A model generated the notes under the pieces. It was not told where the DNA came from. It saw only the letters and a program-made list of their open reading frames with translations, and did not search any database. Both the position numbers and the translations under genes were made by a program. A stretch of 36,000 bases of DNA, from positions 747,986 through 783,985 of the forward strand of contig RPFO01000199.1 of NCBI GenBank assembly GCA_009746045.1, read 5' to 3'. This document shows, piece after piece, positions 19,417 through 29,800 of this stretch. This DNA is from Mesostigma viride. Lineage: Eukaryota > Streptophyta > Mesostigmatophyceae > Mesostigmatales > Mesostigmataceae. Every line of letters starts with the position of its first letter. The stretch's first letter is position 1.

Positions 19417-20205
19417 TCAGATGTGCGGAGATACTATGCGATCCAGCCGGTCCACGACCTGTTTGTAGAGCTTGTGCCAAGGGGCAGCACCGAACAGATG
19501 TGGGTGACGTTGCAAAAAACATCGGACTTGACGGAGCATAATGGCTCGGTCATAGTCTTTGACCAATAAACGCTGCAAGAGTTCAACAAGAGTCGTGATG
19601 AAATCAACACGATAAGAACAAAGACGGGAAAAACGATGTAACTGAGAAAGAACAACACCATATTTTGCTGTGTGGGAAAGGAGACTGTGAATATCGGGGT
19701 AACGAATAAAAGGAATTTGCTGGTATTTAGGATCCTTGCGCTTATCATAGATAGCCGTACGCCAGCCCTTCTTGTTATGGGTAATGTTAAGATCGAGGTA
19801 ATTGCAATGAGTATCCTCCGACGTGAGCTTTAATGTGAGGGACGCTTGCGGGTAGATGCCAGGCAGACCAGCGGTGATATACAAATGGGTTGCGAAATCA
19901 GGGTTGTCGAAAGCGATGACATCATCAATGTATCGACATGTATGGATAAAACGCCTGATGAGAACATCATCGTTTGAGGCAATGAGATTCTCCATGAATG
20001 CAAGCTCATAAGTGTATAGATAGAGGTTTGCAAGGAGCCCGGCACAGTTAGTGCCCATAGGGATGCCGATAGCTTGTTGGTATACATTGCCCGCAAAACA
20101 GATGAAGGTGTTATCAACAAGATAAGAGATCCAATGGACAAGGTATAGCCATGCTGATCTTCCCTCCCCATGACAGGCTCCCCTTAGCTGGGTTAAGATT
20201 GATAG
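19417..20205 (-). pseudogene. Penelope-like reverse transcriptase fragment
   Basis: The minus-strand frame is open from about 20205 to a stop at 19417 (about 262 residues; first Met at 20058). RT motifs: G-N-V-Y-Q-Q-A-I-G-I-P-M-G-T-N-C-A-G (motif B region), C-R-Y-I-D-D-V (catalytic box), Y-L-D-L-N-I, Y-D-K-R and A-K-Y-G-V-V-L-S-Q-L-H-R-F. The G-I-P-M-G-T-N-C / R-Y-I-D-D / Y-D-K-R set is characteristic of Penelope-like elements and their relatives. The N-terminal RT fingers are missing and no GIY-YIG endonuclease is seen, so this is a 5'-truncated fragment. It abuts a LINE 3'-end fragment at 20211. Assignment to Penelope-like elements rather than another RT class is from motif memory. Confidence 0.7.
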
Positions 20206-20210
20206 ATTGT

Positions 20211-20372
20211 GGGGGTGCAGGTGCCCTGGTGCACCTCGAGCAAGTGCCGTTTACATTCCCACCCTTGCAGGAAGTAGCTTAGAATGTATTGAAAGCCATA
20301 TGCCCCTTCTCTGGGATATGTGCTACATTTACTCCTAACGTAGTTATGTTCCTACTTATTTAATGGTGATAT
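20211..20372 (+). repeat. Third, diverged copy of the LINE 3'UTR end
   Basis: It aligns with 18221-18385: GGTGCAGGTGC, GTGCACC, then CC(A/C)CC(T/C)(T/G)GCAGG, then GCCCCTT(T/C)CTC, then GTG(T/C)TACAT, TGCTCC or TACTCC, and TATG before an AT-rich end. The two copies differ at perhaps a quarter of positions. Confidence 0.65.
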
Positions 20373-20500
20373 AACCCGCAAGACCGGTGGGGTGGGAAGC
20401 CTGGGGTCTGCGGAGGGATCCACTAGCTGTGCTTGATGTGTTCTACATGCAAAATGATGGTTACTGCACAAATGATGATCTGACAACTTGTTTTGTGTGC

Positions 20501-22641
20501 TCACGGCGATGACTGCTTGCTAGACGCCGGGCGCCCGATGAGCCAGCCCTTGCCCATGACAGCGAATCGCAGCGCCTCGGCCGCCAGTGCCACGTCGTTG
20601 AGCGGCGGGTAGACCCACCCATGACGCGCGTCGACCCAGGGAGACAGGGGACGGGTGGCGCCCCTCGCGCGCAGCCGCACATGGAACGTGTGCAGCTTGC
20701 TGCCGCGATCCAGCGGTACGCTCCGATGGGTCAGATGGATGCGGGTGGTATGGCTGCAAGTAGCCGCCGCACAAGAGGGCCCTTGCACATCCACTGATCC
20801 GTGCAGCGCCCGCGCTGCCCTAGTGTCGAGACCGTTCGTGAGCCCTCCATCCCCTTGTCGGCACGCCAGCAGCGGCAAGGGCACACGGAACCGTGGCGGG
20901 CGACAGAAGCGTTCCCCTGCCACGTAGACCGGCTTCCCTGTGCTGCACGCCTCGCTGACCATGCTGACACTGTCCGCCGACACCACCACAGCGTCGCACC
21001 AGGCGAGCGCGCCCAGGTAGGGGTTGGGACCCTGGCCATCCCAGAGCGCGGCGCGCGGGTGGCGGCCCAGCGCGTGTGACAGCGCCAGCATCAGCGGTGG
21101 GGGTGTGCGGCGCGACCCTGTCACAAGCACGCTGCCACCGGAGAGCGCCACCTGCCATATGGCGACGACGATTGAATGAAAGAAAGCCACACCATCATGT
21201 CAGTTGGGAGCACACAGGAGATGGTTACACACGCCGCCCTCCAAGGTGATCACACGCGCACATTCCTGCGCGGTTGGGCCCGTGATACTTGAAATGTCGA
21301 ACTTGTGTGAGCAGCAACCGCAAAGGTGGTGACAGGAAGAGTTTCCACGTGATAGACTGCAAGGGTAATCACATGTGGCGGCCTTTGCCGCCTGGGACGG
21401 GGACGCGGGGATCGTTGCCTCCGCACAGACCACCAACTGAACCATCGGTCGACGGTAAGACGTACGTACGGTAGGAATACAAGTCGAGGACAGGATGACA
21501 CGATAGACAAGGGTCCAAAGTGTGTCGCATGCAGTGTCGGGATGACGAGTGACATGGGCAGCCTGGGCAACAAAATGACATTGGCCAGCAACATCATGGC
21601 AGCCTGGGCAAGAAAAGGGCACCCTGCGCAACCCTTCAGGGTTTTCACCGCCCAGGAGCATGCTACCCCTGTGACGCCATCAAGTACATGGCATGCATGC
21701 CTTAATCTGCAACACGCTGAAAATAGCACATAGCGACAGGCTACGTAAACAAATGCCATCATGCTAGCAGGGTACGGCCCACCGCGGGGTACCCCGGCTG
21801 CCTGATGGGCGATGGGACCCACGGTGCCTGATCCGCAAGCGCAGCGTGGGCTTACCATGCCCAGCACCCCCTCTGCCACCTCGCCCGCCATGTCCTGCGC
21901 ATCGTAGGGGCAGTGGCGTGTCGGCCCCCCCACGCACACAAAGATAAAGGGCCGGGGGAGTGCCGCGAGCCGTTCCGCCCAGAGGGCGGCCGCATCAGCG
22001 AGCGCCTGCTCGTCCACCCGGTGCAGCGCGCCTTCCGTCAGCAGCAGCGGCGGCGCGTGGGACCTGGGTGCTGGCAGATACAGTTCCGCGCACTCGGCAG
22101 GGGCCCAGGGACGCCCGAACAGGGGCGGCCAGCTGTAGCGGAGCGTTCCATCGACATTGAACACGTCATGGTAGGGCGTTATGACGAAATCGAACAAACT
22201 CACGTCCTGACGAGGGTGTTGCAGCTGGACCACGAACGTGCAGTCGTTGCCAAGGCGGTGTACCTGAACGGCGAACTCGACAGCGTCGTGACCGGATGCC
22301 ACCACGAGAAGCGGGCCCCTTGTTGCCAGGTCGGCACGCGCCTGCTCGACCACCTGCGACGCGTCGACATTTTCCACAGACAGACCGCCTCCGAGCACAC
22401 CAGATCGAGAAATGCGAGACACGCAGCTCGCAAGCCACGAGCCGCGAACAAGGGACACTAATTTTGATTCTGCCGGCAAGACGCGCAGTGCGCCTTGCAG
22501 CACATTATGCGGCTGCGCAGCTCGGAAAGTCACGAAGGTGTCACCTAGCCCCAACGCGCGCAAAAGACCTATACATTGATTCTCTGCATTCGTTCCAGTG
22601 CTGACGACCAGTGCCCTCGTAACTGCTCGCGCTTTGGACAT
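20501..22641 (-). CDS. ELM1: Mitochondrial fission protein ELM1 homologue
   Basis: Minus strand; exon 1 is 22641-21856 (262 codons, phase 0) and exon 2 is 21151-20501. The intron (21855-21152) has donor ATG|GTAAGC and acceptor TGGCAG|GTG, and both ORFs are in phase. Exon 1 has E-N-Q-C-I-G-L-L-R-A-L-G-L, F-V-V-Q-L-Q-H-P-R, F-D-F-V-I-T-P-Y-H-D and T-E-G-A-L-H. Exon 2 has S-G-G-S-V-L-V-T, N-P-Y-L-G-A-L-A-W, A-D-S-V-S-M-V-S-E-A, G-K-P-V-Y-V, R-G-A-T-R-P and Y-P-P-L-N-D. This is the signature of the DUF1022/ELM1 family. In Arabidopsis, ELM1 sits on the mitochondrial surface and brings the dynamin DRP3A there. About 65 extra residues separate K-P-V-Y-V-A-G from S-K-L-H-T-F-H, either an in-frame insert or a second intron whose donor I could not fix. 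Confidence 0.88.
21152..21855 (-). other. ELM1 intron, phase 0, 704 bp
   Basis: The donor GTAAGC (minus strand, 21855-21850) and acceptor GGCAG (ending 21152) join codons for G-M and V-A-L-S. The minus-strand ORF happens to stay open for 400 bases into this intron, but that part has no family similarity. Confidence 0.85.
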
Positions 22642-23205
22642 CAGGCTACATAATTCGTGAACAACTTGCGCTTCCAGGACGAGACCATGGAGAAAAAAGT
22701 GTCAAATGTCCTATTTACTTGCCAAATGCAAACGATGGATTCCGAGGGCTAACATGACGCTGTCCGTATCATTAACCACATACTTTTCACCATTCCATTC
22801 TGGCACCAAGTATCGACCTCCATCGTTCGCATGGGCGCACCGATACTATGGCGAATCGCGTTCTAATCTACACCCGAAGGCAACCATGGAGAAGATGGTC
22901 ACCGTGAAATGAAAGTACGCGAGAGAAGTGACAGGAGTACAATTACAGTTGCGTAGCGTGTGTGGACATCCGCAAAATTACAGGCGACGCCCGGCGACGC
23001 ACGTCATATTGTGCCGATACGAGTCTCGGCATCTCGACTTCGGGACTAGGTACAAATTACAAAAACAGAAAACCGAAGGCAAATCGAGGCAAATTAAATT
23101 ATTAGGCGGCGGGTATGCTGTCGTAGATATGGCAAATACGGAACTGTTTTTTTTTATTATTCTCGGTGCAGGCGTGCAGCTACTGTAGTTAATTAGTTGC
23201 ATCCG

Positions 23206-23281
23206 ACGCAGCACATGGGCAGCAGAGTCTGTAGTGGCCACTAGGTATAGATTCTAATTCTCTGCTGCCCATGTGCGGCGT
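23206..23281. repeat. Long inverted repeat with nested palindrome
   Basis: GCACATGGGCAGCAGAG (23211-23227) and its exact reverse complement (23260-23276) form a 17-bp stem. Four more pairs follow beyond one mismatch (23206-23209 with 23278-23281). The 32-base loop contains the 12-bp perfect palindrome TAGTGGCCACTA (23232-23243). Confidence 0.9.
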
Positions 23282-23286
23282 GGGAC

Positions 23287-23287
<1 letters not shown>

Positions 23288-23317
<30 letters not shown>
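23288..23317 (+). repeat. (CAA)10 microsatellite
   Basis: Ten perfect CAA units, non-coding, seven bases after the hairpin. Confidence 0.95.
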
Positions 23318-23318
<1 letters not shown>

Positions 23319-23884
23319 ACATGTGTAGTGGCCGAGGGCCGGTATATAGTATATCGGATGGCAGCTAACCGTACAGTAGTAGTGTAAGCATGTAGGTGCT
23401 TGCCGGCTGCCGCCGCTTGGCTTGGCACTACACCCCCTGGCCCGCGGCCCAGCAGATATTTCGCATTTCCGGGGAGAACGTGCCGAGCTGGTGAGTGTTA
23501 TTTTTCATGTTTCTATCAAGGGTGCTGCCGCCTGTCACCGGCACCAGCGGTCGGAGCGGATACGGCAGCAAAACGCGCGCCACATGCGTTCCAAAAAAAG
23601 GTCCGCGGGATGGAACGCGCGAAGAAGGTGCCCAGTGTGTCATTTAGGGGCAAGTGGGCCACCAACCTATGGTAGAGGGCGCTCTTTTTCTGGACGCAGA
23701 AATGTATATACGTTTAAGAATGGATGCGTGGGGATGACGACGGCAAAAACGTGATAGTGGAACAGTGATTTTGCCTTGCCTGCATGCCTTTTTTGAGCAG
23801 CATCAGCCGTAATGGTTCACATGATTATCTGGGATTTGTAGAGCCGTAACCCCTGAAATTGCTGCATTGAGCAGGAACGAAGCC

Positions 23885-26800
23885 ATGACGGGGCGAGGTG
23901 GCAGGGGGCCTGCCACCGCATCGCCATGGCTGATTTTGCTTGCTTGTGTCGTGAGTTGCAGTGTCATATGCGTACAAGGTAAGACCTGCATCCTGCAATC
24001 CCAATATGCGCTGATGGATGACCTGTGCGTCCTTCGGGCTTATATGCGAGGCTTTCCTGCGAGTAGGGGCAGTTAAATACGTTATTATTGATGTCCGCGC
24101 TGCCGCAGATATCTACATTCTGTTTATAACGTAGCAGGAAGCCTGGTGAGGGAGGCGTGCGGGATAGCAACGATTTCTTGTTCCCAAGGTTGTCAGAGGA
24201 TTTTTTTGAGCTGCCAGTCTCTTTCCGGCATATCCTACGTCTTTTCTCTAAATATATACGAATTCTTTTGCCCCGGCGCTTGCGTGTCTTGTTGCATCAT
24301 ATGTTCAGCTACGCACTTTCGATACGCCACGATGTCCTGGGTCCCTCGCTCGGACCTAGGTCCTTTCGGAGTAGAGTTTACGTTAAATGCGGCATACCAG
24401 GCTGATTATGAGTGGGGTGATATCTTTTTCAAGGAGGAGTGGTCCCCGGATGGAGGAGATACCTGGTTTGGTCGCTCCCTCGTCACGCCGGGCAGCCCGG
24501 AGGACAACGATGCGCAGATCACCACGTCGCCGCGGCTGGGCTACCTGCTCAAGATGCCCCCATCCAGCATGCAGGAGCCGCTATGTACAGACCCCTTGGA
24601 CCAGACAGGGACGGGTTGCACGCCCTGGATTGACGTCTTTGGCATGTTTTTTGGCGACGGCACCAGCGGGGATGTTGTGCTGACTGTCACCTCCGTCGAC
24701 GAAGACAGCACCAACCTGCTGGGCAACTACGTGGCAGGCACCAGCCGGTTCACGCACGTCTACTCAGCCGCAAAGGACCCGGGCACGGGTGCCCCCTGGC
24801 TGGCCTTCTTTGCGGGCGGCGACCGGCTGGCCGCGCTCAAGAACAACTTCAACGGCCGCATCCGCCTTGAGATCGAGGTGGCCCTCACCGGCGACGGCAA
24901 CGCGTCCCCGCAGGTCTTCCAGCTCCCCATCGTGCCCGTGCCCCGGCCCTCGGACTCGGTGCGCCTTCAGGTATCCGCCGTCGACTTCAACGAGGGCGAC
25001 GACCTCTCCTTCCGCCTGGGCACCGCGCGTGAGTACGGAGGCATCTTCAACTACCAGTCGGGGCCGGGATCCTCCCCGTCCTCCCCCTCGGGCCTGTCCA
25101 TCGATTCCAGCAGCGGCGAGATGGAGTGGAGCGCAGGGTCCCTGGACACCGGCTTCTACCAGGCGGTGGTCATGGTGAGCGACGGCCAGGTCAAGGTGCC
25201 GCTCGACTTCATGTTCTACCTCTACGACCCGGTCTCCTTCTGCTCCTCCGAGTGCATCCCGGGCCCGGGGCTGCCCACGCCTGTGGACCCCGATGGTGTC
25301 TACGGCGGCTGCGCCATCTGCGACGATGGGTCGACCAGGGACTACAGCGTGTGCACTCCCAACGAGGGGTCGTTCGGGTGCCCAGGCGGCTTCACGCCGG
25401 CCTCACCGCCGCCATCACCACCGCCACCGTCGCCATTGCCACCTTCCCCCCCCACCGCCGCCAAGCCCTCCTCCCCCGTCTCCCCCCCCACCGTCCCCGA
25501 GTCCGCCCCCTCCATCTCCCCCCCCGCCCTCGACCGGTGGCCGCAAGCTGCTGGAGGAGCAACTGGAGGGCACCCTGGACTCCAGCCAGGTGGTGTTCCC
25601 CGGCAACCTGCGCCCGCACCGCGCGCTGATGCAGACGCTTGTCCCGACAGACGACGCATGCCGGCTGAACAACGCGCCCTTCTTCGTGGAGCCCACGCCA
25701 GGGGTGGGCGTGGAGGGCCGGTTCGTGCTGGAGCGGCAGCGGGGCAGCGCCTTCCGCTTCACCGCGGTGGCGCGCGACCTGGATGAGTGCGTGGAGCTAT
25801 TTATAGACTCGGTGGGCCTGCCCGCAGGCGCGACCTTCCTGCCAGACACGCGCGCGGGCGTGGACGTGTCCTCGCGCTACGGCCCCGTGAGCGTGCAGCG
25901 CACGTTTGAGTGGCCCGCGCCCGGTGGGGGCGACCCCCGCCTGGACACGCGCCCCGCACAGACGCTGGTGTGCTTGTACGCGACGGACAAATACCTGGCG
26001 TCTGATCCCAATCTGCACTGCTTCGAGCTGCGCCTGCTGGGTACGTTGTGCTGGTGTGCCTCTGGTGTTCGTCCGCCGTCCGGTGCATGCCCCAGTTGAA
26101 ACCTTAGGAGGTGTCCGCTGGAGTGGAGCTTGGTTCACTCCTTGTGGGTTATGTTGTGGGCTGTGTAGTGGGTAAGAGGCATTTCTTGCGCTGTATCATG
26201 TGGCCACGGTTGCAGGCGTGGAAAGTCATGTTAGATGGCGAGTTTGGTAATGCTGGCCTTGCACTGCTTGCCATGGTCGATCAGCACCTACGCTGTTGAA
26301 CCATGGGCAGCTGGCTCTGACAAGCATACCGTGCTAGTTGGATAGACAATGCCACAGGTAGACTTGCGTCCATGCCGCCAAAGTTTTATCTCTAGCTCGT
26401 GCCAGACTGCCTTCCGCAGCCCGAGTCCCTGGCTCCCATACCCCAGTCTTCGTGCTCTGTCTTGATTGCAAATTGCCACGTGTTCATATTTTCATATTTC
26501 TTGCTCCCAATGCCCGTCTGGTCCCCTACGTACTTGATGCTCCCTGTCTGTCCCCTACCAGATGTGCCCCCGGCCGAGGAGCACATCCTGGCGCGCTTTG
26601 GCTGCCACCTGGGCCTCATCTGGAACGTGGACGAGAACCGCTACGGCGTGTTTGACTACGAGCAGACCTACCTCTCCTCGTGCACCTTTAACGATGAGGA
26701 GTGGCACCACGCGGCCGTCATCATCGACGAGACAGGCGTCGGCCAGCTGTTTGTTGACGGCATCGCGCAGGAGCTCATCCACTCGCGCGTGGACCGCGAG

Positions 26801-29800
26801 CTGAAGCTGGAGTCGGAGCGTTCCGTCATCGGAGACCGTTTCAACACCAGCTACGCGCCCGTGAGCTGTTTCGACCCGCCCTCGCCACCGCCCTCGCCGC
26901 CCCCCCCCTCCCCGCCGCCGCCGTCTCCCCCTCCCCCCGACACGGGCGGCCGCCGCCGCCTCCAGGCCTACGATGAGGACGGCGTGTTCTACCTGCCCCC
27001 CTACTGCGACTGCAGCTTCCGCATGGCCGAGTCGTGCGTCATCGGCGACCCCAACGCGGAGGAGAGCGGCCGCAGCACCGCGCGCGTGTTCAACACATAC
27101 GAGGGCGTGCTGGACGAGGTCGTCGTCTGGTCGCGCGCGCTCACGCAGCTGGAGCTGGCCACCTACATGTTCGCCATGCCAGGGGGGCTACCCGTGGCCC
27201 AGCTGGAGGCGTGCGAGGGCTCGCAGCCAGACTACCAGGACGGGCTGGTCGGGTGGTACCGCTTCAGCCGCGGGTGCCGCCCTCGCACGGGTATTAAACT
27301 CGCGCCGTCACCACCGCCACCGTCACCGCCACCACCGCCCTCGCCTCCCCCCCCCCCCCCCCCCGCCACGCCCGCCCCCTCCCTCGCCCAAGCCACCCAG
27401 CCCGCCACCCCCTCGCCCACCACCCCCCTCGCCACCACCACCTCCCCCAGTCCAGGGTGGTCGCCGCCTCCTGCAGGACGATGGCAGCTACTTCATGGAG
27501 CTGTTTGATGTGCGGGACATGGCATGGGACGGCGTGTCGCGCTGCCCGCTGGTCGGCCCCAACAACTGCACTCTGGCCAAGAAGGGCCACCCGGCGACTG
27601 CGTACGCCCCCTCCAACCCCCTGGGCTACATCGCCGCGCCCTGGAACCCGCCCTTTGTCTACGCGGCCACGCCAGCCACGTTTACGGTCGATGGCGCCGC
27701 CGCCGTGACCCTGTCTGGCCTGGGCTTTGCCAAGAGCCGCTTCAGCGCATGCACGCTGGAGTACTCAGATCCGTTGACCCCGCTCGGCTCCGCGGTCGAC
27801 CCGCCCCCGGCCCGCCCCTTCCTCGGGGCCACCCCGTTGTTCCGGCCAGGGACCGACGGCCCCCAGCGGTACCCCCCAGCGTCGCGCGTGCACGCGAGCT
27901 ACAACTATGCGCTGTCGCCCGGCACCGTGCAGAGCTACGCGCGTTACAGCGACAAGCAGAGCGGTTGGCGCGAGCTGGTCTGCCCCGCGCCGCCCATCCC
28001 GTACGTCTCCGAGGGCTTCCTTGTCTCCGCCTCCAACGACGGCGGGCGGTCGCGCGCGCCCTCTGCCGCGGGTGGCCCCGTGGGCGAGGTGGCGCTCTCG
28101 GTAGGCCGCGGCAACTACCTGGAGGTCCCTGGCATCGCGGCCAATGCGACGGCGTTCGGTGCGTGGGTGATGCCGTCGTCCTCGGCCACCCCCGCGGAGC
28201 AGGTGGTGCTTGCATTCGTCAACAGCAGCGGCGTGCTGGCGCGCGCGATTGTCTACCAGGGCGGCGCTTTTGCGTACAAGTACTCGGTGGGCAGTGGCGA
28301 CCGCTTCTCCGCCTTCTCCCTGCCCACCCCTGCCGGCATGTGGCACCACGTCTTCTTCACGGGCGACGCGCTGGTGGTGGATGGCGCGATTGTGGACTCC
28401 GGCCTGCCCAACCCCAAGGGCGCGGGCGACATGCTGGTGGGCAACTTCCAGGTGCGCCCGCTGGCTGGCCTCGTCGATGAGGTGCGCGTGTTCAACGCCC
28501 ACAAGTCATTTGACGACGCGGACATGTTCAACACGCTTGCACCAGACACCAAGGGCCTGATCTACTACCTGCGCTTCAACGAGCAGGCGGCGGGGCCGGG
28601 CAGCATCCTCAGCAGTGTGCGGTCGTGGACCACCGGCGTGGCGCCGCTGGCCTCCCTCAAGCGCTTCACCGCCAGCGCGCCGCTGCCCTCGTTCCAGAAG
28701 GTCACTGTGCCGTGGAGTACGTGCCTGCTTCGCCAACCGCTGTTATGTGCCTGGTTCGCTTAAGTTCGTTTGATCTAGGGGATAATAGAGTGGATGGCTG
28801 CGCGTTGATATGCCGGTTGTGTAATTGCCACGGGCTACTTTAGACAACGCTCTCATGTCCCAAGTCCGGTGTCGCATGTGCTGGCGTCCACGTTACGGCA
28901 CCCTCCACGATATATTCATAACTAATTTGCCTCTGCCACAACTGTTTTTCTATGTCCACACACCCCGGCGCTCCCCCCCCCTCGCCCCCTGTTCGCCTGC
29001 CGTCCACCGCAGCCGCGACACGTGTCGACGCAGCCAAGCGTGGCGTGTGCCAGGAGGGCACGCCCGGCTTCCGCACGTGCTTCGCCGACCGGCCAGGCAC
29101 CTACTCGCTGTCCGATTCGGGGGTGAACGCGCTGCAGGTGGGTGGCGGGGAATGCTGGTCTGGCAGGGGGGGGGGGGGCGGCGCATGGCCATAGGGCCTG
29201 TGCGCTGAGCCCTACGAGGTGGCTCCCCGTGCAAGCGGGGGCCGCTTTGTGTTTGCTGCAGCCTGTGCATGGGGGGCCCACTCCTTGTTTCCTAAAGATT
29301 AGTTGGGATGGCATCGGTGGGTGCTGCATTGAAAGTGTGTGCACGCCGTCCAGTATGCGCTATGTTGCGCCCTACACACATGCCATGCTTTGTGGGGAGT
29401 TGGGTATACACAGGACTGGCCCTAGGCTCCCTGCTGGATATGTAAGCGGAGGCAAATGTCATGGTCTGGCCACTCTGACAGCTATCGAACGTAACTTGGG
29501 GCGAGGCTTAACCTGGGCCGATAAAATTTGCCATGTTTTTGACAACACGGGCCCTTGACCAACATGGTATGTGTTTCAATTTGTATGACTGCAACACCTA
29601 ACGCGCACCTGTAATGGTGCATGCCCTTGCCGACACCCCTTCCCGGGACGCTCCCCCAGGCACACCCCGACGGCGGCGTGGAGCTGGTCTTCACAGGCTT
29701 CAATTTCGCTAACTCGCCCTTCCTGACCTGCCTCTTTGGCACGTTTGCGCCGGCCGACCTGCTGGAGGTGGAGTCGCTGCCCGCCGATGCGGCCGAGTGC

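Larger units (their letters stand above)
22642..23884. promoter_or_regulatory. Divergent intergenic region between ELM1 and the giant secreted gene
   Basis: The two genes point away from each other, so both promoters must lie in this ~1.24 kb. I see no certain TATA box or coding exon. It contains a long hairpin (23206-23281) and a (CAA)10 run (23288-23317). Short open frames at 22706-23754 have no protein-like features. Confidence 0.45.

Noticed and set aside
21250-21850. C-terminal 200 residues of the 463-codon minus-strand ORF as part of ELM1
   Set aside because: Family similarity ends exactly at the GTAAGC donor and resumes after the GGCAG acceptor, so this is intron read-through.
27524-28480. 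318-codon plus-strand ORF in another frame of the giant gene
   Set aside because: Arg/Gly/Pro-rich composition without motifs. The other frame keeps LamG and IPT patterns and correct splice phase.
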